Source: Phymorhynchus buccinoides
Taxonomy: Eukaryota > Mollusca > Gastropoda > Neogastropoda > Raphitomidae
Length of the DNA stretch: 64,000 bases
Direction: 5' to 3'
Assembly: GCA_017654935.2 (NCBI GenBank)
Contig: CM065697.1
Coordinates: forward strand, 46,409,693-46,473,692
Shown: positions 45,885-56,513 of the stretch, one piece after another
Position numbering within the stretch: the stretch's first letter is position 1
Layout: every line of letters begins with the position of its first letter
The notes under the pieces: generated by a model
Told to the model about the DNA's origin: nothing
What the model saw: only the letters and a program-made list of their open reading frames with translations
Databases searched by the model: none
Made by a program: the position numbers and the translations under genes

Positions 45885-46720
45885 CACAGGATCTGTATGT
45901 GCCTGATGTGCGGGGGATCCGTTTGACCTGGATCACCATCCTCCTCCTCCTCCTCTTCCTCATAGTCTAATAATTGTTACTATCACAGGATCTGTATGTG
46001 CCTGATGTGCGGGGATCCGTTTGACCTGGATCATCATCATCATCACCATCATCATCATCATTACTATCACAGGATCTGTATGTACCTGATGTGTGGGGAT
46101 CCGTTTGACCTGGATCACCATCCTCACCCTCATCCTCATCATCATAGTCTAATAATTGTTACTATCACAGGATCTGTATGTGCCTGATGTGCGGGGATCC
46201 GTTTGACCTGGATCATCATCATCATCACCATCATCATAGTCTAATAATTGTTACTATCACAGGATCTGTATGTGCCTGATGTGTGGGGATCCGTTTGACC
46301 TGGATCACCATCATCATCATCATCATAGTCTAATAATTATTATCACTATCACAGGATCCGTATGTGCCTGATGTGTGGGGATCCGTTTGACCTGGATCAC
46401 CATCCTCATCCTCATCATCATCATCATCATCACCATCATTATAGTCTAATAATAATTGTTACTATCACAGGATCTGTATGTGCCTGATGTGTGGGGATCC
46501 GTTTGACCTGGATCACCATCATCATCATCATCATAGTCTAATAATTATTATCACTATCACAGGATCCGTATGTGCCTGATGTGTGGGGATCCGTTTGACC
46601 TGGATCACCATCATCATCATCATCACCATCATCATAGTCTAATAATTATTATCACTATCACAGGATCTGTATGTGCCTGATGTGTGGGGATCCGTTTGAC
46701 CTGGACCTGCCTCTGGGTCC
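45885..46720. repeat. Array spanning the exon 13 acceptor (9 copies)
   Basis: Nine copies of TTGTTACTATCACAG|GATCTGT plus the first ~45 nt of exon 13 (ending GTTTGACCTGGATC) and a CATCATC tract of variable length, at about 45889, 45988, 46070, 46169, 46261, 46355, 46469, 46561 and 46663. Only the last continues with CTGCCTCTGGGTCC. The first copy has an extra G (GCGGGGGATCC). Confidence 0.93.
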
Positions 46721-46781
46721 ACTGCTGTCGTCAGAAGGAGTCAAGGTGCCGTCCGACAACCCTTACGCAATGACTCTGCAG
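46664..46781 (+). CDS. ARHGAP35: p190 RhoGAP, visible exon 13: pseudoGTPase 2
   Basis: One base completes Lys, then ICMCLMCGDPFDLDLPLGPL, LSSEGVKVPSDNPYAMTLQ, ending CAG|GTCAGT (phase 0). DLxIxMCLMCGDPF is a signature of p190 at the first strand of pseudoGTPase domain 2; again no GKS/T is present. Both splice sites are inside tandem arrays. Confidence 0.95.
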
Positions 46782-47325
46782 GTCAGTGCGGCTCAGACAA
46801 CCCTTACGCAATGACTGCAGGTCAGTGCGGCTCAGACAACCCTTACGCAATGACTCTGCAGGTCAGTGCGGCTCAGACAACCCTTACGCAATGACTCTGC
46901 AGGTCAGTGCGGCTCAGACAACCCTTACACAATGACTCTGCAGGTCAGTGCGGCTCAGACAACCCTTACGCAATGACTGCAGGTCAGTGCGGCTCAGACA
47001 ACCCTTACGCAATGACTCTGCAGGTCAGTGCGGCTCAGACAACCCTTACACAATGACTCTGCAGGTCAGTGCGGCTCAGACAACCCTTACGCAATGACTC
47101 TGCAGGTCAGTGCGGCTCAGACAACCCTTACGCAATGACTCTGCAGGTCAGTGCGGCTCAGACAACCCTTACGCAATGACTGCAGGTCAGTGCGGCTCAG
47201 ACAACTCTTACACAATGACTGCAGGTCAGTGCGGCTCAGACAACCCTTACGCAATGACTCTGCAGGTCAGTGCGGCTCAGACAACCCTTACGCAATGACT
47301 CTGCAGGTCAGTGCGGCTCAGACAC
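46755..47325. repeat. Array spanning the exon 13 donor (~14 copies, 39/41 bp)
   Basis: Units of GACAACCCTTACGCAATGAC, TCTGCAG|GTCAGT and GCGGCTCA, 41 bp or 39 bp when the TC before TGCAG is missing. Each contains 26 (or 24) nt of exon end and a perfect donor with the same sequence as the real one. Fourteen competing donors thus lie within 560 bp. Confidence 0.94.
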
Positions 47326-47387
47326 ACAAAGGTGACCCAGCACCAGTCTGTGTGTCTGCGTGTCTTGTGTGCATGCTTACATCTTTA

Positions 47388-47715
47388 CTTAAGGGAAGTA
47401 GATCTGTGTGCGCACCATACCTTGGTCACTTCATAACTCGCTTCGCTCCCTTATGCCACAATTTTGCCTCTGACTTTGCTTTTGTAGTGGTTTGTTGTGG
47501 GGGGGAACCAATCGGTGTAGAGAGTTTTTCTATATAAAGTCTATATAAAAAAAGTCTGATCTACCACTTCCCTATGTCTAACTAAACCTGAAGTAAAAAC
47601 CTGTAATTTCTTTCTATTTTTCCTTTTGTTTATGTATGTTTTGTTTGTGTGTATGGCTGGAGTGATTTGTGAGTTGTTTTTAATAATTCAAAATCGTTGC
47701 GATGCGAATGAGTTA
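47388..47715 (-). repeat. Dispersed repeat R3 (copy 3)
   Basis: Reverse complement of 18030 and 38330: AAGGGAAGTAGATCTGTGTG at one end, TTCAAAATCGTTGCGATGC at the other. Confidence 0.75.
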
Positions 47716-48150
47716 AGTCTCTGGGCTAGTTTTTCACAACAGGCTTGCAAAGACAAAAATCTCCGTTTTTGTCAATTTTGATATGTGGGGATTTTTGTGT
47801 TCTTGCATATTATCTTTCATATTTATAAAGGATAATCATTGATATGGTCTCTAAATGGTCTTGCAAGTGTTTTATAATGACAGGTCAATGCATTTTCTGC
47901 AGCTAGGCTTTAGACTTTTCTCAAAATGGCCAACGCTCACCCTACTAACTTTAAATGCTCATAACTCTAGAACGAAAAAAGATACAAGAATGGTCCTTGT
48001 ATCATTTGAAGCCTGAAGTTTTGAAATGTATAATGTTCTCAGAATGGTCAGTTTGACACTTAATGTCCCTTTTATAGTGCGAGTCACAAATAGGCATTTT
48101 GGTGGCACATAGGCGAACACAAGCCAGCATCTTTCGCATTCTTGATCTTT
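47716..48150. repeat. Dispersed repeat R6
   Basis: Begins CTCTGGGCTAGTTTTTCACA and includes ATATTTATAAAGGATAATC and AAATGCTCATAACTC. A second copy is at 53923-54265. Non-coding. Confidence 0.7.
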
Positions 48151-48154
48151 TTTT

Positions 48155-48380
48155 TTAACCCTTTCGCTGCCAGCCATTTTTGTAGCCCCCTCCCAAATAC
48201 CATTAATCTTAAGTGGGTAGAAAAAAATAATTATCTGAAATACTGAGAATTCCTCTGACATGTATATAACATTAGGCCTATCCTTACCACCCAAAATTAA
48301 GAAAATAGGGTTCTCAGATAACATGCCCTGATTTGATGCCTTTTTAGTAACATGGGCGACGGTGGCGGTGAAAGGGTTAA
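48155..48380. mobile_element. MITE family R2 (copy)
   Basis: TTAACCCTTTCGCTGCCAGC at the left and GGTGAAAGGGTTAA at the right, with GATTTGATGCCTTTTTAGT inside. Confidence 0.75.
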
Positions 48381-48789
48381 TGGTTTCAGTTTGGTGCATC
48401 ATGATGAGGTAGCTTTTTTGTGTTGCAATTTCCTGATATCTTTTATCTTCTTAATAATGCTTCTGTGGGAGGTATTTCTCTTTTTTTGGGGGGGGGTCTG
48501 TCTTTGTGGAAAAACTGAAACAAACGTACAAAAAACACTGAAAAATTAAAAAAAACTGAGCAAAATCAAAAATGAATTTGATTGCTTGGGTGACTGTGAA
48601 GAATGTTACTTTTGATGAAGACTTGTTGGCAGAATGTTACTGAGTATGTCCGTCACATACTCAAATATGTTCACATGCACTTCTGCATGCATGCATGCAT
48701 TTATCTACATGCTCATGCACAGTGCACGTGAACACACAATGTGTATGGGTAAGACTCAGTCCCCATTGATCCTTGGACTTGAGTTACCT

Positions 48790-49310
48790 GGTAGCACATA
48801 TACATAAACACACAGACACATACACACACACACACACAGACACACACACACACACACACACACAATCACACACGCACGCACACAATCACACGTACACACA
48901 GAGTCACACACACACACGCACGCACACACGCACACACACACGCACGCACACACACGCACACACACGCACGCACACAATCACACGCGCATGCACGCAATCA
49001 CACACACACACACACAATCACACACGCACGCACACGCACACACACACTGTTTGCTTGTTTATTATTTGATTTCTGTTTTGTTATGGATGGCTTGATGTAA
49101 AAAAGCATAATGTAATGCTTATTCGATGTCCATCTGAAAATAAAATTTTGACTTGACTTGACACGCACACACACACGCACACACACACACAATCACACAC
49201 ACGCACGCACACACACACAATCACACACACACACAATCACACACACACACACATCACACACACGCACGCACATGCACACACACACACAATCACACACACA
49301 CACTTTTAAC
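48790..49310. repeat. CA-rich microsatellite interrupted by a retroelement tail
   Basis: CACA/CACG repeats with ATCACAC variants at 48790-49045 and 49160-49310, split by about 110 bp ending AAAATTTTGACTTGACTTGA, which looks like a retroelement 3' end. Confidence 0.85.
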
Positions 49311-49349
49311 ACTCTGTTGTGATGTTCAGACCCACTATTTATCATACAG

Positions 49350-49489
49350 GTGTACCTGGAGGGGGGGAGACAGTTAGTGGAGGTGGAGGTGTCGTCCTAT
49401 CACGGCAGGCCTGTCCCGCACCGTGTGGTCACGCATGGATACATCCTGGTCTACTCCGCACAGCGACACGCATCGCTCACCACGCTCAG
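49350..49489 (+). CDS. ARHGAP35: p190 RhoGAP, visible exon 14: pseudoGTPase 2
   Basis: Acceptor TTTATCATACAG, then VYLEGGRQLVEVEVSSYHGR, PVPHRVVTHGYILVYSAQRH and ASLTTL, ending CTCAG|GTACAT (phase 2). Matches vertebrate HGYIVFYSAKRKASLAMLR. It has no boundary array. Confidence 0.94.
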
Positions 49490-50086
49490 GTACATGCTTC
49501 GTCTGTCTGCGTGTCAACCAATCAATCCATGTTGTTGTTGTCACACCCTGGCTTAACCCTTTCACCGCCAAGAAATGTCCATTAAGCTTATCTGGGTAGA
49601 GAAAAAAATGTGTCTGTAATGTTGGGAATTCCTCAGTGACATATTTAACCCTCTTGCATTTATTCCGGCCCAAACCGCCCAGCCGGAAGTTGCCTCTGTG
49701 TATTCAAGCCGCCCAAAACCGCCCGTAGCTTGCCCCCACTCTGAGACCCCCTCTGATGGCATTTTTATCACGCACTAACTTCTGGCTTGTTCTACACACA
49801 CTATGAAGAAGCTTCTCACTTGCAGTGATGCGATAGTAACTGTATGGCGCTCTGTTTTCCCGAAAATGCACGAAAGAATCTGAACACTAGAAGAAGTTTT
49901 GTATGTAACAAATGCGAATGCAAGAGGGTTAAAGTAAGGCCTATCCTTGCCTCTCAAAATTAAGAGAATAGGGTCGTTGGATAACAGACCAGTGAAAACT
50001 GAAAACCGGACACATACGTACCATTATGGCCATATGGCCTGGGAACGTAGAAGAAGAAGAAGAATAACTATGCAATCTATTTGCAG

Positions 50087-50268
50087 GGCCTACGCCATGC
50101 TGCTGCCCTCGGTGCCCAAGCTGGTGCTGGCTGTGGCGGACAGTGGGGGGGCGGCCCAGCTGTTCTTCCACAACGACGCCAGCCAGGCCCTGATTCGCCA
50201 CGGCAACCAGCTGGCCGACGAACTGGGCGCCGTCTTCATGACCACCACCGCCAACTTCAACCAGCAGA
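50087..50268 (+). CDS. ARHGAP35: p190 RhoGAP, visible exon 15: end of pseudoGTPase 2
   Basis: Acceptor CTATTTGCAG; one base completes Arg, then AYAMLLPSVPKLVLAVADSG, GAAQLFFHNDASQALIRHGN and QLADELGAVFMTTTANFNQQ, ending CAGA|GTGAGT (phase 1). GC-rich, with a strong match to the last strands and helices of pseudoGTPase domain 2. An R1 fragment (49986-50065) with an AAGAAGAAGAA tail ends about 20 bp before the exon. Confidence 0.94.
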
Positions 50269-50386
50269 GTGAGTGATGCTGACACTGACTGACTGACATG
50301 ACATGACAGGAGGGACAATGCTGCATTCAGCAGAGTGACAACGAAGATGACACTGACAGTGGTGCCATGATGAGAAGGACGATACA

Positions 50387-50550
50387 GTGGAACCTCCCTT
50401 ATAAGAAAATCATTTAAAAATCATCCAAAATGATGTCTTATAAGGGAGGTAATTTTAATACTTACAAAGAAGGGCAATGTTTGAGAGAAGTAGGTCTTAT
50501 GTGGGAGGGAGTCTTATTATGGGAGGTCTTATAAGGGAGGTTCCACTGTA
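50387..50550. mobile_element. MITE family R4 (copy 3)
   Basis: TACAGTGGAACCTCCCTTAT ... GGAGGTTCCACTGTA, about 163 bp, flanked by TA. Confidence 0.8.
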
Positions 50551-50634
50551 CATCATTTGACTGAGTGAGACCAGCGAAAGTAGGCATGTGGATTGGTTTT
50601 GGGGTTGTTGGTTTGGTTGTATTAGGTGTGTGTG

Positions 50635-51670
50635 TTGTTGACAGCAGCACTCCTGATAAAGTGACAAGGTAGCGCAGTTTGAACTGTTGACAGCGGTGGC
50701 CTACTTGCCGTTCCTGAGAGAGGTTCTGGAGCAGTCGTAAGTGACATGGTAGCGCAGTTTGAACTGTTGACAGCGGTGGCCTACTTGCCGTTCCTGAGGG
50801 AGGTTCTGGAGCAGTCGTAAGTGACAAGGTAGCGCAGTTTGAACTGTTTGGTGTGTGTGTTGTTGACAGCGGCGGCCTACTTTCTGTTCCTGATAAAGTG
50901 ACAAGGTAGCACAGTTTGAACTGTTCGGTGTGTGTGTTGTTGACAGCGGCGGCCTACTTGCTGTTCCTGATAAGTGACAAGGTAGCGCAGTTTGAACTGT
51001 TTGGTGTGTGTGTTGTTGACAGCGGCGGCCTACTTTCTGTTCCTGATAAAGTGACAAGGTAGCACAGTTTGAACTGTTCGGTGTGTGTGTTGTTGACAGC
51101 GGCGGCCTACTTGCTGTTCCTGATAAAGTGACAAGGTAGCACAGTTTGAACTGTTTGGTGTGTGTGTTGTTGACAGCGGCGGCCTACTTTCTGTTCCTGA
51201 TAAAGTGACAAGGTAGCGCAGTTTGAACTGTTCGGTGTGTGTGTTGTTGACAGCGGCGGCCTACTTGCTGTTCCTGATAAAGTGACAAGGTAGCGCAGTT
51301 TGAACTGTTCGGTGTGTGTGTTGTTGACAGCGGCGGCCTACTTGCTGTTCCTGATAAAGTGACAAGGTAGCACAGTTTGAACTGTTCGGTGTGTGTGTTG
51401 TTGACAGCGGCGGCCTACTTGCTGTTCCTGATAAAGTGACAAGGTAGCACAGTTTGAACTGTTCGGTGTGTGTGTTGTTGACAGCGGCGGCCTACTTGCT
51501 GTTCCTGATAAGTGACAAGGTAGCACAGTTTGAATTGTTCGGTGTGTATGTTGTTGACAGCGGCGGCCTACTTTCTGTTCCTGATAAAGTGTAAAGGTAG
51601 CGCAGTTTGAACTGTTCGGTGTGTGTGTTGTTGACAGCGGCGGCCTACTTGCCGTTCCTGCGGGAGGTTC
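50635..51670. repeat. Array spanning the exon 16 acceptor (~13 copies)
   Basis: Units of about 77 bp with GTTCGGTGTGTGTGTTGTTG, ACAG|CGGCGGCC and TACTTGCTGTTCCTGATAAA. The two near 50690 and 50768 extend further into the exon (GAGGTTCTGGAGCAGTC) and are followed by GTAAGTGAC, a good donor, so they look like whole mini-exons. Only the last copy (acceptor at 51636-51637) leads to the full exon. Confidence 0.92.
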
Positions 51671-51837
51671 TGGAGCAGCGCGAGCAGTCAGAGGCGGCCT
51701 GCATGGTGCCGGTGGAGGGGCCCTGCCCCCCGGCGTATGAAGACGACCGCGTCACCTACATGGACCGCCGGCCCCCCGCCCCCCTCCCCCCCCTACTTCC
51801 ACACCTACCCCACGGCCAAGAGCAGCACCAGCAACAG
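51638..51837 (+). CDS. ARHGAP35: p190 RhoGAP, visible exon 16: linker, frame disturbed
   Basis: Two bases complete Thr, then AAYLPFLREVLEQREQSEAA, CMVPVEGPCPPAYEDDRVTY and MDRRPP. It then enters a C-rich run (51770-51802), after which a different frame gives the more plausible PYFHTYPTAKSSTSN before CAACAG|GTGAGG. In the literal frame the end reads LLPHLPHGQEQHQQQ. A one-base length error in the C runs, or a real frameshift, would explain this. The region after pseudoGTPase 2 is the start of the Pro/Ser-rich linker. Confidence 0.85.
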
Positions 51838-51879
51838 GTGAGGGGCAGGGCACACGCATCAGAATTGTCAGAAGATCTC

Positions 51880-52192
51880 CCTGGGGGGATACCGGGGGGG
51901 TCTTTCATAAAAATAGTTCCCCCACCTTCTGGAAGTTCTGTGCTTGTAATTTCCTCTAAGCTGCCACTCTCTTTGACTCTGCCTTTTCCCTTTGCTTTCT
52001 ATCATCTATCTTTCTGACTTATAGGCCCATTCTCCTGCCTTTTTTGAAAAATATCTTCCAAATAATTTTTCTCCTTTGAGCTCCTCCGAAATTGGAATGT
52101 GTCGGCTGTACGCAGCGGGGAGACCAGTGAAAACTGAAAACCGGACACATACGTACCTTACCCATTATGGCCTGGGAACGCAGAAGAAGTCA
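51880..52192 (-). repeat. Dispersed repeat R1 (full copy)
   Basis: GGGATACCGGGGGGGTCTTT to CCTGGGAACGCAGAAGAAG, about 310 bp. One of the best preserved copies. Confidence 0.8.
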
Positions 52193-53560
52193 GAAGATGT
52201 GCACAACAAAGCAAAACGACACTGTTTAGAATAGATTTTAAAAAGAGAACGTATTTCTATGCTATCGTTGGCTTTTTTAGAAATTCATCTATTTCTGAAC
52301 ATCAACTTCTTCTCTGAGATTAAGTTTTAGAGTTGATTAGGATTGTCCTAGAGATTGAGGAATGTATTTGTTTGGTATTTAAAAAAAATTATTGATCACT
52401 GTTATTTTATGTTCCTGATTTAAGTTTTGCGCACATTACACACGGGAACCTCACGCACTTATCCACAAATAAGAAAGTAAGAAAAATGACCGCATGTATT
52501 TCCGCATGCACTCGCCCCACCCGCTTATTTCTTACTTCCTTTTACTCATCTGGTCAGGGTAATGAGGGCAACTAGGCCTCGCGGCCTCTGAAGTGCCCTT
52601 TCAATATAGTTTTTGTAGTATTGAGCACAGGTTTTTGATGACACAGTCAGTCATGTTGGTATCTCAATTCTGTCAATTTAAAAAAAAAAAAAATGAAACG
52701 GACTGCAACGTCACTGGAACATACAGCAAACAAACAACTACACGACAAGTGCAAAGTGACGTTATTTTATTCACAAGAGACAAAACAAAACTACTGGATA
52801 TTTCGGCGAATGCGCCTTTATCAACACAGACAAGCAATTAAACAGCAAACATCAAATATAGCAAAAGGAGCAAAAAGTAGGCAACAGAAGGAGCAAAAAA
52901 TAAGAACACACACATCAAGATCAAAATAAAAACAATACTTCCCCTCTACAGTCCAACGTGTAAATGATACAACAAAGTTGAAACCAAAGAGCAAGGCTGT
53001 GAACACAAATCAAGGGGGGGGGGGACTGTCAATTTAGGGTCTTTGTCCAGGAGGTTTTTAAACTGGTTAAGGTTTGGTGCAAGCTTGATTTGTGCAGATC
53101 TGTGGATAAGCGCATGATATTTCTGCCTGTAATGTACACAAAGACTTATTGTTAAGCTTAGTGCAGATGTTAGGCGGGCTTGGTTTTTTATGTTATATTT
53201 TTTCCAATCCTCTACGATTCCTTTAATCTCTTCCACCCACACTGACCAACACTCAAAACAATGGCATGTTCACATCTTCAATTTGGAACTCTATGCCATA
53301 GCACATAGGAAAACGAAAGTAGCAAAGGGCCGCTACTCTCTTTTCCGGAAGTAGGCCAGTTATCCCCTTACTTCCGGTCATGCAGTCATTGACCTGTCGA
53401 AGTCACTTGCATTCATCTAAAAATACTTTTAACAATTGGTGCACCATAATACAAATGACATTTAAATTTTGAGATATTGGAGCGCATTGAAATATATCGC
53501 CATCCAGAAATCACGATATTGTAACTCAAAATTGGTCAAATTCGATGTGTTGGAGTTACA
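52193..53560. other. Intron without recognised genes
   Basis: AT-rich, with a weak copy of the GCGGAAA-type MITE at 52437-52565 and a run of G at 53014-53024. I see no exon of p190 and no convincing ORF. Confidence 0.6.
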
Positions 53561-53778
53561 CAGGGTTACCAATCGTCCTGCAAAACAAAGGGTCCCAGGG
53601 ACTCCTTCACATACAGTATAGAGGGTCCTAGAGGTGGGATAGAGGGTCCTCAGTGGCATTGCGAATGTTAAAAAGAATTTTTCTAGTGCATCCCTGGGAC
53701 CCCTGCACATTCTTTTAGAGGGTCCTTGAGAATTTTAGTGCTTCATAGACCCCCAAATGGGGGTCCCTGGGAGCCCTG
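53561..53778. mobile_element. Deletion derivative of hAT remnant 1
   Basis: About 220 bp matching the left part of 20421-21451 (GGGTCCCAGGGACTCCTTCA, AGTGCTTCATAGACCCCCAA) and its right end TGGGAGCCCTG. A non-autonomous relative of the larger remnant. Confidence 0.8.
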
Positions 53779-53922
53779 GTTACAGTTGATCAACCCAAGC
53801 TGCATCATCTAGCAAAGCTGTAAAAGAAAAACAAATTGCAAAGATAAATCACCGATGGTGAAGCTAAATGAACGCACACACACAATTTAACTGTGGCCCA
53901 GCACCACGAAAGGGACATAAAG

Positions 53923-54265
53923 TCGCTGGGCTAGTTTCTCACAACAGGCTTGCAAAGTCAAACATCTCTTCTTTTTTTTAAAATAAATTTTGAGTCAGGT
54001 TTTTTTGTGTGTTCTTTAACCTCTCCTCTTTCATATTTATAAAGGACAGTCTTTGTTATGGTCTCTAAATATTCCAAAAAGTGCTTTAAAATGAGCAGGT
54101 TGATGCATCTTTCTTCAGCCAGGCTTCATTTTAGACTGATTTCTCAAAATGACCGTCAGTCACCGTACTAAATTTAAATGCTCGTAACTCGGGAATGGAA
54201 AAAGAGACAAGAATTTTCATTTTGATGCTTAATGTCCCCTTCGGGGTGATGGGTCACAATGTGAC
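53923..54265. repeat. Dispersed repeat R6 (copy 2)
   Basis: Matches 47716-48150 in the same orientation, beginning at CGCTGGGCTAGTTTCTCACA. Confidence 0.7.
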
Positions 54266-54388
54266 CTGATATGTTGAGTTTTTCGTTCTTCATATGAAGT
54301 GACGTCTTTCGACGTAACGTCTGCATGTTTTGCCCACGATGATACGTAGTGATTCCCCCCCCCCCCCCTCAAATCTGTGTGTTTTCAG

Positions 54389-54632
54389 TCAGAGCACAGA
54401 CTCTGAGCAGTGTACGACCAGCCCAACCTGTACCAGAGCCGCTACTCTGACAGCGACCAGGAGGGGGGGTCATCCGCCTCTCCCCCCGCCTCCGACGAAA
54501 TCTACAGCGAGGTTAACCCCCCTGACGGCCCCCCGCCGCCCCCTCCACACGCCCCTCACCATGGAGACATGGGCACGCCCGAACACCTGGTGCGACCCAG
54601 TTACGTGCGCACGCGACGCGATGTGTATAAAG
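54389..54632 (+). CDS. ARHGAP35: p190 RhoGAP, visible exon 17: linker
   Basis: Acceptor TGTGTTTTCAG. The first ~20 nt read QSTDSEQ in one frame; the rest reads VYDQPNLYQSRYSDSDQEGG, SSASPPASDEIYSEVNPPDG, PPPPPPHAPHHGDMGTPEHL and VRPSYVRTRRDVYK in another, ending AAAG|GTGAGT (phase 1). One G seems missing at 54408-54410. Tyr motifs (VYDQP, IYSEV) resemble Src-family or SH2 targets; the vertebrate linker is tyrosine-phosphorylated and binds RasGAP. The RhoGAP domain is expected further downstream. Confidence 0.85.
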
Positions 54633-55029
54633 GTGAGTGTTGGGGTGGAGGGTGATCTTCTCCTTCTTCCATCGCTCAGCCAGTTTCCTGTCAGTTATGA
54701 GCGCAGATGCGCATGGATGCTACTGCTTTCAGAACGCAGGATTTTGTATTTGCCTGGAGCCAGTGTCGCCGGATTATGAGAATTTGAAAAGCAAAAAATG
54801 TCGTATTTATAAACGTTTTGTCGGTTTCCTGCATGTATAGAATATAGAAGAAATGAATACAGATTTAACAGATTCACATGCCTTTACCAGGAACTTTATA
54901 TTTTTAGGATTGTTTAACTCAAGTTGTTAACTGGGCGGCCCCTGGACCCCTGACTTGCAGGATTTTTGACATTTCTCAGGAGCATCCATGGATGCGTCAT
55001 GCTGCCGTTATGCGCCTAACTAAGAAATA

Positions 55030-55325
55030 GTTTAGGCCCAGCAAGTCCGACTTCGGCTGGAGGAAATGTTTTTGAAAGTGTTTCGTGAAAAAAAGGCAGG
55101 AGAATGGACCGGTAAAGGCAGAAAGATAGTAGATGACAGTAAGCAAAGGGAAAAGGCAGAGTCAAAGAGAGTGACAGAGGAAGTTACAAGCACAGAACTT
55201 CCAGTGATAATAGGGTTTAACACCCTCTTCGGCCTTTCGGCCATATGGGGCACAGAACTTCCAGAAGGTGGTGGAACTATTTATATAAAAGACCCCCCCC
55301 CCCCCCCGTATCCCTACGGGGGATA
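55030..55325 (+). repeat. Dispersed repeat R1 (variant copy)
   Basis: Starts GGCCCAGCAAGTCCGACTTC, contains AAGCAAAGGGAAAAGGCAGA and an internal insertion with GGCCTTTCGGCCATATGGGG, and ends in a C-run. The left part is shared with 57545-57840 and, inverted, with 59930-60060 and 62900-62960. Confidence 0.7.
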
Positions 55326-55570
55326 GTGGGTGATAAGGGTATGGTGGTGGGGGGGAAGATGTGGTTTGTGGGGATGGATGGGTGGATTTGTTTGTGTATC
55401 TGTGCGTGTTTTGTATATGTTTGTCTCAAATAAGCGAAGCACAGCTGTTTCGTTGCACACAAAGTTGAGCTGTTTACTTAGAAGACTGAATCTAGAAATC
55501 TCAGATACAAACTACACCAAGCTTTACTTCGTAAAAAAAAATTTGGGCTGTGTATTCTTCGTAGTATTTT

Positions 55571-56070
55571 NNNNNNNNNNNNNNNNNNNNNNNNNNNNNN
55601 NNNNNNNNNNNNNNNNNNNNNNNNNNNNNNNNNNNNNNNNNNNNNNNNNNNNNNNNNNNNNNNNNNNNNNNNNNNNNNNNNNNNNNNNNNNNNNNNNNNN
55701 NNNNNNNNNNNNNNNNNNNNNNNNNNNNNNNNNNNNNNNNNNNNNNNNNNNNNNNNNNNNNNNNNNNNNNNNNNNNNNNNNNNNNNNNNNNNNNNNNNNN
55801 NNNNNNNNNNNNNNNNNNNNNNNNNNNNNNNNNNNNNNNNNNNNNNNNNNNNNNNNNNNNNNNNNNNNNNNNNNNNNNNNNNNNNNNNNNNNNNNNNNNN
55901 NNNNNNNNNNNNNNNNNNNNNNNNNNNNNNNNNNNNNNNNNNNNNNNNNNNNNNNNNNNNNNNNNNNNNNNNNNNNNNNNNNNNNNNNNNNNNNNNNNNN
56001 NNNNNNNNNNNNNNNNNNNNNNNNNNNNNNNNNNNNNNNNNNNNNNNNNNNNNNNNNNNNNNNNNNNNNN
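55571..56070. other. Assembly gap (500 N)
   Basis: Exactly 500 N, of unknown real length, directly before a pyrimidine-only stretch that probably caused the break. Confidence 0.98.
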
Positions 56071-56442
56071 CCCCATCTCCCCCCTTCTCCTTCCTATCCC
56101 CCCATTCTCTCCTTTCTCCTCCCTAATACTCGTCTCGTCCTCCTCTCCCCCCCCCCTCATCCTCCCCCTCTCCTCTTTTTCCTCTCTTCTCTCTCTTCCA
56201 TCCCTCTCTCTCATCTCCTCCCTTCTCTCCTCTCCTACTGCCATATTCCCCATATCCCCCCCCCTTCCTCTCTCTCGCTCCTTCCCCTTTCTCTTTCTCT
56301 GCCCTCCTCTCCATATGACGCCTCCCCCCCTCCCCCTCTTCCCTCCCCTCTCCCTCCCCTCCTCCCCCCCCCCCCTTCACCCTCCCCCCCCCCCCCCCCC
56401 CCCCCCCCCCCACCCCCCCCCCCCCCCCCCACCTCCCCCACC

Positions 56443-56513
<71 letters not shown>

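Larger units (their letters stand above)
18436..54632 (+). other. ARHGAP35: p190 RhoGAP gene, part inside the window (17 coding exons)
   Basis: Joining the 17 exons listed separately gives about 1060 residues with the domain order of p190 RhoGAPs: GTPase-like domain, FF-domain region, pseudoGTPase 1, pseudoGTPase 2, then a Pro/Ser-rich linker. Intron phases agree at every junction before the last. Known family role: a cytoplasmic Rho GTPase-activating protein that restrains RhoA/Rac downstream of adhesion and Src-family signalling. The invertebrate gene is co-orthologous to vertebrate ARHGAP35 and ARHGAP5. The P-loop exon at the start and the RhoGAP domain at the end are not in the visible sequence. 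Short exons separated by 1-4 kb introns contrast with the vertebrate genes, where this region is largely one exon. Confidence 0.93.
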
